Source: Sphingomonadales bacterium (lineage in GTDB: Bacteria; Pseudomonadota; Alphaproteobacteria; Sphingomonadales; Sphingomonadaceae). From it: a stretch of DNA of 64,000 nt. The translations under genes were made by a program, and so were the position numbers. The notes below the pieces were generated by a model, which made no database searches, was not told the DNA's origin, and saw nothing but the letters and a program-made list of their open reading frames with translations. Below are positions 27,243 through 36,570 of the stretch, in pieces. Position 1 is the first letter of the stretch, and each line of letters begins with the position of its first letter. The stretch spans positions 124,001-188,000 of the forward strand of contig JADKHG010000004.1 of NCBI GenBank assembly GCA_016721875.1. The letters are read 5' to 3'.

Positions 27243-28910
27243 ATGCTGACAGGGCTTTCGATCCGCGATGTCGTGCTGATCGAGGCGCTTGACCTTGAAT
27301 TTGATACAGGTCTGGGCGTTCTGACCGGGGAAACCGGGGCAGGGAAATCGATTTTGCTCGATGCGCTTGGGCTTGCTTTGGGAGCGCGCGCCGACAGCGG
27401 TCTGGTGCGCGCAGGGGCTGATCGTGCGCAAGTGACCGCCAGCTACGACGCGCCAGTTGCTCTCTCTCCACTCTCGGCTCTGCTGTCGGAAAACGATATT
27501 GCAGTGGAGGCTGGCGAGCCGCTGATGATCCGCCGGTCAGTGCGTGCAGACGGTGGCAGCAAAGCCTTTATCAACGATCAGCCCTGTTCGGCCGCGCTGT
27601 TACGCGATGTTGGGACGCATCTGGTTGAGATCCATGGCCAGCACGATGATCGCGGATTGATCAACCCGCGCGGCCACCGGGCGTTGCTGGACAGTTTCGG
27701 GCGCTGCGATACTGCGGCGGTCGCAGCGGCTTTTGTCAATTGGCAGGAAGCCAAAGCGAAGCTCGAAAGCGCGCGTGAGGCGCTCGAAAACGCTGCGCGC
27801 GATCGTGAGTGGCTCGAACATGCCGTCGCCGAACTGCGCAAATTCGCGCCAGAAGAGGGTGAGGAAGAGCAACTCGCGACCGAACGCGCCGATATGCAAA
27901 AGGGCGAACGCATCGCCGAGGATTTGCGAGCCGTTCTTGAAGCGTTTGAAGGATCGGACAGCGGTCTTGCCAAATTGCGCAGCGCGGCAAGGCGGCTCGA
28001 CAGGCTGGGTAGCGAACACGCCTTGCTCGCAGAGGCATTGAGTTCGCTCGACCGCGCTGTGATCGAGGCGAGCGAGGCTGAGGATAAACTAATCTCCGCG
28101 ACGCAGGCGTTGAGTTTCGACCCGATGCGGCTTGATGCCATTGAGGTGCGGCTGTTTGAACTGCGCGGATTGGCGCGCAAGCACAATGTCCGGCCCGATA
28201 CCTTGGCAGCATTGGCAGAGGAACTGGCGGCGAAGCTTGATGCAATCGAAGCGGGCGGCGAAGGACTGGCCAAGCTGGAGGCTGAACAGGCCGAACGAGA
28301 GTCTGTTTATCGCAAAGCAGCGCAATCTTTGTCTGGAAAACGCTGCGAAGCAGCCAAGCGTCTCGACAAGGCTGTCGCCGCCGAACTGGCTCCGCTCAAA
28401 CTCGACGCTGCGAAATTTCGCACTGCTGTGGAGCAATTGCCCGAGGAGCGTTGGGGGGCAAGCGGGATGGACCGGGTCGAGTTCCTGATTTCGACCAATC
28501 CGGGTGCGCCGTTCGCACCTCTGACCAAAATCGCCTCGGGCGGCGAATTGTCCCGATTCATCCTCGCGCTGAAGGTCGCACTGGCGGAAGAGGGTGGGGC
28601 TGCGACGATCATCTTCGACGAAATCGACCGAGGCGTCGGCGGCGCTGTCGCCTCGGCAATCGGCGAACGGCTCGCGCGGTTATCTGCGGCGGGCAAGCAA
28701 TTGCTGGCAGTAACCCACAGCCCGCAGGTCGCGGCCAAGGGGCAGTCACATTATTTTATTGCCAAATCCTCCGAGGGAACGGTGACAAAAACAGGCGTGG
28801 TGCTGCTCGACAGCGAAGGCAGGCGGCAGGAGATTGCCCGAATGCTGTCGGGTGCCGAAGTCACCGATGAGGCACGAGCGCAAGCCGCGCGCTTGATGGA
28901 GGGCGTGTGA
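27243..28910 (+). CDS. recN: DNA repair protein RecN
   Basis: A 555-residue SMC-like ATPase for double-strand break repair. The Walker A GETGAGKSILLDALGLALG is at about residues 29-47, with a central coiled-coil arm (about 155-360). The ABC signature TKIASGGELSRF is at about 428-439, and Walker B TIIFDEIDRGVGG at about 456-468. Its stop overlaps the next lipoprotein gene in a GTGA junction. I saw no obvious SOS box, but the gene has almost no upstream gap. Confidence 0.95.
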   Translation: MLTGLSIRDVVLIEALDLEFDTGLGVLTGETGAGKSILLDALGLALGARADSGLVRAGADRAQVTASYDAPVALSPLSALLSENDIAVEAGEPLMIRRSVRADGGSKAFINDQPCSAALLRDVGTHLVEIHGQHDDRGLINPRGHRALLDSFGRCDTAAVAAAFVNWQEAKAKLESAREALENAARDREWLEHAVAELRKFAPEEGEEEQLATERADMQKGERIAEDLRAVLEAFEGSDSGLAKLRSAARRLDRLGSEHALLAEALSSLDRAVIEASEAEDKLISATQALSFDPMRLDAIEVRLFELRGLARKHNVRPDTLAALAEELAAKLDAIEAGGEGLAKLEAEQAERESVYRKAAQSLSGKRCEAAKRLDKAVAAELAPLKLDAAKFRTAVEQLPEERWGASGMDRVEFLISTNPGAPFAPLTKIASGGELSRFILALKVALAEEGGAATIIFDEIDRGVGGAVASAIGERLARLSAAGKQLLAVTHSPQVAAKGQSHYFIAKSSEGTVTKTGVVLLDSEGRRQEIARMLSGAEVTDEARAQAARLMEGV

Positions 28911-29473
28911 AAATCTGGGCAATAATTCTGCCGTTGCTGGTGGCGGCTTGCGCGACTCCGGTGAGGCGTGAAGTCAGCCCTGCCGACAGCTTTTTCAATC
29001 AGTTCTCGCAGATTTGCGGAAAATCTTTTTCAGGCAAACTGGTTGCCGGCGATGCCAGCGACAGCGCCTTTGCACAGGCCGACATGCGCGCGCATGTGGC
29101 CCTTTGTGAGCCGTCGAAAATCGAAATAAAATTCGATGTCGACGAAGATCGCTCGCGCACCTGGATTATGAGCAAGACGCCCGTTGGGCTTCGGCTGAAA
29201 CACAGACACATGCTGAAGGATGGGACTGAAGATCCGGTTTCGCAATATGGCGGTGATACCGCCGATTTGGGCAGCGCCACGCTGCAGCAATTTCCGGTCG
29301 ATTCTTATTCCAAAGAAATGTTCACGCGCGAAGGGCGCACGGTTTCCAACACCAATATCTGGGCGTTTGAAATTGATCCGGGCACCAGCTTCACTTATGA
29401 ATTGTCGCGTCCCAATCGCCTGTTTCGGGTACAATTTGACGTCAGCAAACCGCTGAAATCCGCCGCACAATGA
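28907..29473 (+). CDS. small lipoprotein of unknown function
   Basis: A 188-residue predicted lipoprotein: MKIWAIILPLLVAACATP has a clear lipobox (C15). The start is a GTG at 28907 overlapping the recN stop by four bases (GTGA), and its stop overlaps the ligA start (ATGA). The mature part has SQICGKSFSGKLV early and an ending rich in beta strands (TSFTYELSRPNRLFRVQFD). I do not recognise the family. The double overlap with two DNA repair genes suggests a conserved expression unit rather than a shared task. Confidence 0.85.
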   Translation: MKIWAIILPLLVAACATPVRREVSPADSFFNQFSQICGKSFSGKLVAGDASDSAFAQADMRAHVALCEPSKIEIKFDVDEDRSRTWIMSKTPVGLRLKHRHMLKDGTEDPVSQYGGDTADLGSATLQQFPVDSYSKEMFTREGRTVSNTNIWAFEIDPGTSFTYELSRPNRLFRVQFDVSKPLKSAAQ

Positions 29474-31527
29474 CATCACCAAATGAAGCTGACGCCGCTA
29501 ACGAACTGATGCGTCTGGCGAAGGCGATCGCTTATCACAACAAGCGCTATCACGCCGAGGATGCGCCTGAAATCAGCGATGCGGACTATGATGCGCTGGT
29601 GCGGCGAAACAATGAACTCGAGGCGGCTTTTCCGCATCTGGTCCGCGCCGATAGTCCCAACGCTCAGGTGGGGGCTGCAGTTGAAGGCTCGCCGCTTTCC
29701 AAGGTCACCCATGCCAAACGGATGATGAGCCTCGACAACGCCTTCAGCGATGAAGATGTCGAGGATTTCGTCGCGCGCGTGCGACGCTTTTTGAACCTGC
29801 CTGAAGGCACACGAGTGGCGCTGACCGCCGAGGACAAGATTGATGGTCTGTCCTGCTCGTTGCGTTATGAAAAGGGCTTGCTGGTGCAAGCCGCAACGCG
29901 CGGAGATGGCGCGGTGGGTGAGGATGTCACCGCCAATGTGCGGACAATTAGTGATATCCCGATGCAACTAAGCGGAGACGCGCCGTTGGTTTTCGAAATC
30001 CGTGGCGAAATCTATATGGCAAAGACGGATTTTGTAGCGCTCAATGCCCGCCTGCTCGCCGACGCCGATGATCCCGAAAAGGCGCGCCAATTTGCCAACC
30101 CGCGCAATGCGGCAGCAGGGTCTTTGAGGCAGAAGGATGCGATTGTTACGGCATCGCGTCCATTGCGTTTTCTCGCGCATGGTTGGGGAGAAGCCAGTGC
30201 GCTTCCCGGCGAGACGCAATATGACGTCATGACGGCAATTGAAGGCTGGGGCGTGCCGGTTTCGCCAATGCTGATCCGTGCCGACGGCGCAAGCGAAGTG
30301 CTGGCACACTATCACAAGATAGAGTCGCAACGTTCTGATTTGCCCTATGATATTGACGGTGTAGTGTACAAAGTTGACCGGCTAGACTGGCAAGATCGCA
30401 TGGGCTTTGTCGCAAAGGCACCGCGCTGGGCGATCGCGCATAAATTCCCCGCAGAGCAGGCCGAAACCACGTTGGAGGCCATCGATATTCAGGTTGGCCG
30501 TACCGGAAAGCTGACGCCTGTTGGAAGGCTGAAACCGGTGACGGTGGGCGGCGTGGTTGTCTCCAATGTCACGCTCCACAACCGAGACGAAATTGCTCGA
30601 TTGGGTGTGCGCCCCGGCGACCGGGTGAAGGTGCAACGGGCAGGGGATGTGATCCCGCAGATTGTCGAGAATTTGACGCGCGATGTTGGTCTTCCCGAAT
30701 ACCGGTTTCCTGAGCATTGCCCCGACTGTGGCAGCGAGGCAGTGGCCGAAGATGGCGAAGTCGATGTCCGCTGCACTGGCGGTTTGATTTGCCCTGCGCA
30801 GCGGGTCGAGCGGCTCAAGCATTTCGTTTCACGCGCCGCACTCGATATTGAAGGGCTGGGCGAGAAAACCATCCAGGAATTTTTCGATCTTGGCTGGCTG
30901 CACAGCCCGGCCGATATTTTTCGCCTGAAACTGCATCGTGCAGAAATCCTGACTCGCGAAGGATGGCAGGAAAAGTCTGTGGACAATCTGTTGACAGCAA
31001 TCGAAGCGAAACGCTCACCCGATGCTGCGCGGCTGTTGTTTGCGCTGGGCATCCGCCATGTGGGGGCAGTGACAGCGCGCGATTTACTCAAGAATTTCAT
31101 GACCTTGCCGCGACTACGCGAAATCGCATCATCGGACGAAGGCGAGGCCGAGTTGACGCAAATCGACGGTATCGGCCCTGTTGTTGCCGAGGCGTTGCGC
31201 GAGTTCTTCCACGAACCGCACAATGTTGCGGTGTGGGACGATCTGCTCGGGCAGGTTGCACCCCCCGACTATATCGTCGAAACCCGCGCGTCATCGGTAT
31301 CGGGCAAAACCGTCGTTTTCACCGGCGCACTCGAAACGATGAGCCGCGATGAAGCCAAGGCGCAGGCTGAGGCGTTGGGTGCCAAAGCCGCGGGGTCTGT
31401 GTCCGCCAAAACCGACCTTGTCGTGGCTGGACCGGGAGCGGGGTCAAAGCTGAAAAAGGCGCAGGAACTGGGCATCGACGTGATCGACGAGGCCGCATGG
31501 GCGGTGATCGTCGCTTCCGCTGGCTGA
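29470..31527 (+). CDS. ligA: NAD-dependent DNA ligase LigA
   Basis: A 685-residue LigA that seals nicks in replication and repair using NAD. Domain Ia (AYHNKRYHAEDAPEISDADYD) is followed by the adenylation lysine in DKIDGLSCSLRYE at about residue 122. Then come the OB fold, a four-cysteine zinc finger (CPDCG to CTGGLICP), helix-hairpin-helix repeats, and a C-terminal BRCT domain (SVSGKTVVFTG). Most LigA proteins have proline where this one has D before KIDG; this probably does not affect activity. It ends one base before the convergent DUF2459 gene. Confidence 0.96.
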   Translation: MTSPNEADAANELMRLAKAIAYHNKRYHAEDAPEISDADYDALVRRNNELEAAFPHLVRADSPNAQVGAAVEGSPLSKVTHAKRMMSLDNAFSDEDVEDFVARVRRFLNLPEGTRVALTAEDKIDGLSCSLRYEKGLLVQAATRGDGAVGEDVTANVRTISDIPMQLSGDAPLVFEIRGEIYMAKTDFVALNARLLADADDPEKARQFANPRNAAAGSLRQKDAIVTASRPLRFLAHGWGEASALPGETQYDVMTAIEGWGVPVSPMLIRADGASEVLAHYHKIESQRSDLPYDIDGVVYKVDRLDWQDRMGFVAKAPRWAIAHKFPAEQAETTLEAIDIQVGRTGKLTPVGRLKPVTVGGVVVSNVTLHNRDEIARLGVRPGDRVKVQRAGDVIPQIVENLTRDVGLPEYRFPEHCPDCGSEAVAEDGEVDVRCTGGLICPAQRVERLKHFVSRAALDIEGLGEKTIQEFFDLGWLHSPADIFRLKLHRAEILTREGWQEKSVDNLLTAIEAKRSPDAARLLFALGIRHVGAVTARDLLKNFMTLPRLREIASSDEGEAELTQIDGIGPVVAEALREFFHEPHNVAVWDDLLGQVAPPDYIVETRASSVSGKTVVFTGALETMSRDEAKAQAEALGAKAAGSVSAKTDLVVAGPGAGSKLKKAQELGIDVIDEAAWAVIVASAG

Positions 31528-32343
31528 TCAATACCACCACATCACCCCGAACGGCAGCGGGGTCCAAATACCGGTTTTGATGCCCGCACGCCGCAACCCC
31601 TCGCTCACCCAATTGTTGCAAGTGAAGAGGGCGGAATAGCGCAGGTCGGGGACGCCTTGGCGATAGGCAATCGGGCTGATCGGATAGAAGCGGTCGTCGG
31701 CGCCATAGCCCTTTTCGGCATTTGCTTTTCCCTCAAAACCGTTCGGGAAATGACTTTGGACAAATTCCAGAAGCCGCAAAAACTCGTCTTTGCGCAGCAC
31801 CAGTTTCTTCACTCCGCGATAGGGCAGGCGCGGTAGGCGATCGACATGCATCAAGGCTTGGCCTGAACCGAACAGGGCGGTGAGCGTCGTTCCGGGTTTG
31901 ATCGCACCCCATGTCGGCGTTTCTCGATAGAAACGCGCGTCGCCCCAGCCGATCATGATATAGGGATAGGCTTGGATATTCCCCGGAAAGCGGTCGTCGG
32001 GCAATTGCTCGGGCCACTCCAGCCGCGTATCGGTGGGACTGTCGGAGATGCGCTGCGGCTCGACTGTTGGATCGGCAACCATCAACCCCAGATCATATCC
32101 TGCAAGGTCGCGGGGAAAAATCAGGCTGGTGTGGACGCCATTGTCATAGAGATAGACCGTGATGCCCTTTGCGGCAGGTTTCCATTCGCCATTCACCGGC
32201 ACAAGGCTGCCCAGCATCGCCGCCACAAAATACAGCCCCAGCACCAGCAACGGCCAGCCGATCAGCGCGCGCAACGCACTGCCAATGCTGTTGATGCGAA
32301 ACAGTTTCAAGTGTAACCAATTCCCATGGCTGATCCTCTGCAT
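31528..32343 (-). CDS. DUF2459 (TIGR02117-type) membrane-anchored protein
   Basis: A protein of about 271 residues with one N-terminal membrane segment (ALIGWPLLVLGLYFVAAMLG) and a periplasmic domain of the TIGR02117/DUF2459 family: VYLYDNGVHTSLIFPRD, WGDARFYRETP, and TCNNWVSEGLRRAGIKTGIWTPL near the end. The His, Asp and Cys-containing blocks resemble papain-like folds, but the function is unknown. The start is uncertain: ATG at 32343 would overlap the divergent phhA start by 18 bases; a TTG at 32310 would avoid this. Confidence 0.85.
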   Translation of the reverse strand: MQRISHGNWLHLKLFRINSIGSALRALIGWPLLVLGLYFVAAMLGSLVPVNGEWKPAAKGITVYLYDNGVHTSLIFPRDLAGYDLGLMVADPTVEPQRISDSPTDTRLEWPEQLPDDRFPGNIQAYPYIMIGWGDARFYRETPTWGAIKPGTTLTALFGSGQALMHVDRLPRLPYRGVKKLVLRKDEFLRLLEFVQSHFPNGFEGKANAEKGYGADDRFYPISPIAYRQGVPDLRYSALFTCNNWVSEGLRRAGIKTGIWTPLPFGVMWWY

Positions 32344-33192
32344 GTTTACGACGCGCCGCCGCTCGGCGCAAATGCCGACTGGACTATTCCGCAAAATTGG
32401 GAGGCGTTCAGCGCGGACGAGCATGCGATGTGGGACCATTTGTTTGCCCGGCAATCCGAAATGCTGCCGGGCAGGGCGGCGCAAGCATTCTTGCGCGGGG
32501 TCGATGTTCTCAAGCTCGAAAAGCCCGGAATTCCCGACTATCGTGAGCTCAATGCGCGGCTAATGGCGGCAACCGGGTGGCAGGTGGTGGCGGTGCCGGG
32601 GCTGGTGCCCGATGACGTGTTTTTCGACCATTTGGCGAACCGTCGCTTTGAGGCGGGCAATTTCATCCGCACGCCAGACCAGATCGACTATCTGCAAGAA
32701 CCCGATGTTTTCCACGATGTGTTCGGCCATGTGCCGATGCTCGCCGATCCGGTGTTTGCCGATTATATGGTCGCCTATGGCAAGGGCGGGTTGCGCAGCC
32801 TTGGCTTTGGCGCGCTGCACAAGCTGGCGCGGCTCTATTGGTACACGGTGGAATTCGGGTTGATTGCGGAGCCCGATGGCCTGCGCATTTATGGCGCGGG
32901 GATCGTGTCGAGCTATGGCGAGAGCATTTTTGCGCTCGACGACCCCAGCCCCAACCGCATCGGCTTCGATCTGCTGCGGCTGATGCGCACCGAATACCGG
33001 ATCGACGATTACCAACAGAATTATTTCGTCATCCCCAGCCTTGAGCATCTGCTGAAAGTCACCGTCGAAACCGATTTCGCCCCGCTTTACGCGCAATTGG
33101 AGGCGATGCCCGATATCGCGATTGCCGATATTGTTCCGGGGGATGAAGTGATCACGCACGGTACGCAGTACTATGCGCGCGCGAAGGGGTGA
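32326..33192 (+). CDS. phhA: phenylalanine 4-monooxygenase
   Basis: A 288-residue aromatic amino acid hydroxylase that converts phenylalanine to tyrosine with tetrahydrobiopterin, O2 and Fe(II). The iron ligands are visible as H130 and H135 in EPDVFHDVFGHVP and E176 in YWYTVEFGL. The length fits the bacterial one-domain form without the regulatory and tetramerisation domains. No pterin carbinolamine dehydratase gene is next to it. The upstream region is shared with the divergent DUF2459 gene and leaves little room for a promoter. Confidence 0.95.
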   Translation: MADPLHVYDAPPLGANADWTIPQNWEAFSADEHAMWDHLFARQSEMLPGRAAQAFLRGVDVLKLEKPGIPDYRELNARLMAATGWQVVAVPGLVPDDVFFDHLANRRFEAGNFIRTPDQIDYLQEPDVFHDVFGHVPMLADPVFADYMVAYGKGGLRSLGFGALHKLARLYWYTVEFGLIAEPDGLRIYGAGIVSSYGESIFALDDPSPNRIGFDLLRLMRTEYRIDDYQQNYFVIPSLEHLLKVTVETDFAPLYAQLEAMPDIAIADIVPGDEVITHGTQYYARAKG

Positions 33193-33368
33193 ATGTGGGT
33201 GCGTTTTCCATACGTCAGTATGGACCAGAAGAAATCCTACATTTCAAGGGGGGTGTCACGGCCGTAATTGGAGGCGAGCGGACAGGAATCGTCCTAATCC
33301 GAAAGAACCCAAGCACGTTGGGACTTGGGTTAATGTTGTCGTCTGCAACTCATGCAGCTTTCAAATAA
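33189..33368 (+). CDS. possible small protein downstream of phhA (doubtful)
   Basis: A 59-codon frame opens with GTG overlapping the phhA stop (GTGA) and ends TAA at 33368. It reads like VNVGAFSIRQYGPEEILHF at the start. The overlap junction favours translation. Against it: third codon positions are not GC-rich as in neighbours, and an 8-bp inverted repeat that looks like a terminator lies within it. I list it as uncertain. Confidence 0.2.
   Translation: MNVGAFSIRQYGPEEILHFKGGVTAVIGGERTGIVLIRKNPSTLGLGLMLSSATHAAFK
33306..33331. terminator. inverted repeat between convergent phhA and TonB receptor genes
   Basis: AACCCAAG (33306-33313) and CTTGGGTT (33324-33331) form a perfect 8-bp stem with a 10-base loop. 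On the minus strand the stem is followed by CTTTC, on the plus strand by AATGTTG. It lies between two convergent genes, so it may end transcription from both sides, although T runs are weak. Confidence 0.45.
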
Positions 33369-33377
33369 CTGCTCGCC

Positions 33378-35432
33378 TCAAAACACCAACTTGACCGTTG
33401 CCCGAACCTGCCGAGGCTCGACCGGGTGGATATGTCTGTCCTCAACGCCTTCGGCGGCTTCGCCGGGGAGGCGCGAGGCATAGAAATAGCTGATGTCCGG
33501 GTCCTTGGCGTTGAAGGCGTTGAGCAGGTCTATGGCAATATGAACCCGCCCCCGCGTCCAGTAACCGCCCAGATTGACGAGCGTGGTCGGTTCGGAGCGC
33601 ACCGAGCCATCTTCAATAAGCGGCGCCGACCCGAAATGACGGAGGCGGGCGCTTGTGCCGAAGCCCGAACCCAGATCAGCATGCACACCGCCACTGATGA
33701 CATTGGAGACAGCGCCGGGGATGCGCTCCAGCCCCGGCGTCACCCCGCGAAAGCGCGCATTTGTGAAAGCAGCGGTGCCATCGAGCGTCAGCCAATTCGC
33801 GGGCTTCCAGAAAAGCGATGCCTCGACACCATAGCGGCGGCTGGCGTCGATGGGTTCGGTCGTGCCTGCGTCTCCCACGAACACGAGTTCGGAGCCGAGT
33901 TTCAGCCAATAGCCAACCAGACTGGCGGTGAGCGCGCCGGCTTCGACGCGCGCACCGAGTTCCGCTCCGCGCGCGCGCGAAAAGACGGGCACCCGGTCTG
34001 CCGGGTCGCCGCTCACCGGATTGAGATTGATCGTCGCTCCGCGCACGTCGTTGGAATGGAAGCTTTCGCCGTAATTGGCATAAAGTTCAAGCGCGGGCGC
34101 TGGCTTCCACGCCAGTGCAACCTTTGGCGCTACAAAGCCATCCGATCCTATTCCCGAATTGGCGGCAAGGTCAGAGCGGACGCGGTAGCCAATGGCGTCT
34201 CCGCGCAGGCCTGCAATCACGCGTAGTGTTTCAGCGGGCTTCCACTCAGCCTCCGCCAGCAGCGCGCCGGAATATTCATCTACCCGGTCCTCCCGGACGG
34301 TGCTGGTGCGAACGCCACCGGCGCTGTGATACAGGCCAACCTTGCCGATACGGTCATAGCGGGCATCCGCCCCGACCCGCAGCGAGAGTTTCTCTTCCGG
34401 CTGGGAGCGGTAACGGATCGAGCCGCCAAAGATGGCGCGCTGGTCGCGTTGCTGAAATTCATCGCCACCCACCGGATCATCGAGCAGATAAGTGAAGTTG
34501 GAGGTCAGCCGGAAACGGTAATGAATCGCATAGGCGCTCGCGGTCAGATGCGCGCTGTTGCGCTGAAAATTGAGCGCAAGCCTTGTGGTCTTGCCGCCCA
34601 GATCGCCGTCGATAAAGCCCGGACGCGGGATCAGACCGGAAGAAATCGCGCGTTCGGGCACCTGATCGGTCGCCTGCCATTTTGCACCGTAACCGGACAG
34701 GCCCAGGCTCCAGCCATCCTGCGCGGTACCGCCACTATATTTGAGGAGGCCGTTCAGTTTGCGCAGGCGCTCGTTCAACACCCACGGCCCGTTCGAGACG
34801 GTGCCGTCGAGTGCGGCGAGCAGCGCGCCGTTGCCAGCCTTGCCGCTGCTAGCGAGCAACGCGCGGGCATAGCCGAATGAACCGCCCGTCAGCTGCGCAA
34901 AGGGTCCAGGGAGTTCGCGTTTGGTCTGGAAGGCCAGACTTCCTGCTGCCGAAAAGTCGCCGCTCTCCACGCTGTAGGGGCCTTTGCGATAGTCGATCCG
35001 CTCCACCATTTCAGGGATCAGGAAGTTGAGATCGAGATAGCCCTGACCATGCCCATGGCTGCGCATGTTGATCGGCGCGCCATCAACAAAGCCTGCCAGA
35101 TCGGTGCCATGATCGAGATTGAAACCCCGCAGGAAAAACTGGTTTGCCTTGCCCGTGCCACTGTGTTGCGTTGCGATCAGGCCAGGGACATTTTCCGCCA
35201 GCTCGCCCACGCGAGACAATGGTCGTTGTTCGAAATCCTGATAACCCACCGTGCCTTCGGACGCCGTGGACGCGATGCCGATCTGCTCGATGGCACGACC
35301 ATAGACGATGATGTCCGCGGGCTGCTCCTGCGGTACATCCTCCGCCCATGCCGATGCAAGTGGGCAGAGTGCAAAAAGAGTGAACGATGAAATACCCGAT
35401 TTAAGAATGTCTTGTGCTGCTTTCTCGATCAT
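33378..35432 (-). CDS. TonB-dependent receptor
   Basis: A 684-residue outer-membrane receptor. The signal peptide (MIEKAAQDILKSG... to SAWA, about residues 1-30) is followed by a plug domain with SRVGELAENVPGLIATQHSG, FFLRGFNLDHGTDLAGFVDG and an unusual histidine-rich stretch, MRSHGHGQGYLDLNF. The beta-barrel ends in VRATVKLVF with the usual terminal phenylalanine. The ligand is unknown. The histidines in the plug loop could bind a metal, but this is speculation. An ATG at 35480 is an alternative start; the one at 35432 gives a better signal peptide. Confidence 0.9.
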   Translation of the reverse strand: MIEKAAQDILKSGISSFTLFALCPLASAWAEDVPQEQPADIIVYGRAIEQIGIASTASEGTVGYQDFEQRPLSRVGELAENVPGLIATQHSGTGKANQFFLRGFNLDHGTDLAGFVDGAPINMRSHGHGQGYLDLNFLIPEMVERIDYRKGPYSVESGDFSAAGSLAFQTKRELPGPFAQLTGGSFGYARALLASSGKAGNGALLAALDGTVSNGPWVLNERLRKLNGLLKYSGGTAQDGWSLGLSGYGAKWQATDQVPERAISSGLIPRPGFIDGDLGGKTTRLALNFQRNSAHLTASAYAIHYRFRLTSNFTYLLDDPVGGDEFQQRDQRAIFGGSIRYRSQPEEKLSLRVGADARYDRIGKVGLYHSAGGVRTSTVREDRVDEYSGALLAEAEWKPAETLRVIAGLRGDAIGYRVRSDLAANSGIGSDGFVAPKVALAWKPAPALELYANYGESFHSNDVRGATINLNPVSGDPADRVPVFSRARGAELGARVEAGALTASLVGYWLKLGSELVFVGDAGTTEPIDASRRYGVEASLFWKPANWLTLDGTAAFTNARFRGVTPGLERIPGAVSNVISGGVHADLGSGFGTSARLRHFGSAPLIEDGSVRSEPTTLVNLGGYWTRGRVHIAIDLLNAFNAKDPDISYFYASRLPGEAAEGVEDRHIHPVEPRQVRATVKLVF

Positions 35433-35592
35433 CTTTGACGTCTTTGACCATTTATAGTCAGAGTCCAAGCCGATTTGCATAAGCGAAGCTTTTTATGAAA
35501 GAAAATTAGCCAATTCAGAACCGCGAAATATCTTAGAGCGTCCACTTTATTGTCGAAATCGGCCAAAACTGTGGACGACGACAAGTCCCCTC

Positions 35593-36570
35593 CTACCAAG
35601 TCCCAAAATCCCCCGGCGGCTGGCTCGTCCGGCCGCTCGCGCGCAGGGGTCTTTCCCAGCCATAACGCCGCCGCTTCAACAATCGCAGGCAAGGCCAGTC
35701 GCCGGTGTCGACGCGTTGTGCCAGGCGGAAGCCTTGGCGGCGGTAGGCGGTGGTGATGGTTTCGGCTTGGGTGTTGAGCAGCCCCGCGAGGATCAGCGTG
35801 CCGCCATCGGCCACCACCTCGGCAAAGCTAGGGGCGAGTTCGGTTAGCGGGCCGGCGAGGATATTGGCGATCAGCAGATCATAGGGCGCGCGTTCGCGGA
35901 GCAATGGATGGTCGGTGCCCGAGGCAACGCACAGCGCCAGTTTGCCGGGCATAGTGCCCAGCGCCACGCCGTTGATCGCGGCATTGTCCACGGTCACATC
36001 GACGCTGACCGGATCAATGTCCGACGCGGTGGCGCAGGCGTGCGGCCACAGATGGATTGCTGCAAAGGCGAGCAGACCCGTCCCGGTGCCGATGTCGGCA
36101 ATATGACGGAAATTTGCCCCACGCCGCTGCATCGCATCGAGCATCGACAGACAGCCGCTGGTGGTCTCATGCCCGCCAGTGCCAAAGGCCTGACCCGCCT
36201 CGATCAAATAGGCCTTGCTGCCGACGGGAACGCGGCCTTTGTTGGTCGATGTGTGGACATAGAAGCGCCCGGCGATGACCGGGGCGATGCTTTGCTGGCT
36301 GAGCGTCAGCCAGTCCTGATCGGGCAGGCGTTCGATATGCGGTTTCGCCTTGTGTGCACTGGGCAGGCGGGCTTGCAGCAGGACTATGTCTGCGACGTCA
36401 GGCTCGCCGTTGAAATAGGCCTGCACCTGCCATTTGGCGTCGTTGAACGCTTCTAGCTCATCGGCAACAATCGTGGGGAAGAGTGCGAATTCGGACAGCC
36501 ACTCATCATCTTCGTGCAGTGCCTCTGCCTCTTGCCGTGTGCAGGGCAGAGTGACCTTCCAATTGCTCAT
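35593..36570 (-). CDS. prmA: ribosomal protein L11 methyltransferase PrmA
   Basis: A 325-residue SAM-dependent methyltransferase that methylates ribosomal protein L11. Motif I is DIGTGTGLLAFAAI, preceded by the family block QAFGTGGHETTSGCLSML; the NPPF-like position reads ANILAGPL. The start ATG at 36570 overlaps the stop of the metallo-beta-lactamase gene (ATGA), so the longer frame to 36636 is not needed. The C-terminus extends about 25 residues beyond the usual end, which may be noise. It is the third gene of the SDR-MBL-prmA operon. Confidence 0.92.
   Translation of the reverse strand: MSNWKVTLPCTRQEAEALHEDDEWLSEFALFPTIVADELEAFNDAKWQVQAYFNGEPDVADIVLLQARLPSAHKAKPHIERLPDQDWLTLSQQSIAPVIAGRFYVHTSTNKGRVPVGSKAYLIEAGQAFGTGGHETTSGCLSMLDAMQRRGANFRHIADIGTGTGLLAFAAIHLWPHACATASDIDPVSVDVTVDNAAINGVALGTMPGKLALCVASGTDHPLLRERAPYDLLIANILAGPLTELAPSFAEVVADGGTLILAGLLNTQAETITTAYRRQGFRLAQRVDTGDWPCLRLLKRRRYGWERPLRASGRTSQPPGDFGTW

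Noticed and set aside
26325..27431. 368-codon minus-strand frame across bamD and recN
   Set aside because: Overlaps two certain genes and has no recognisable domain.
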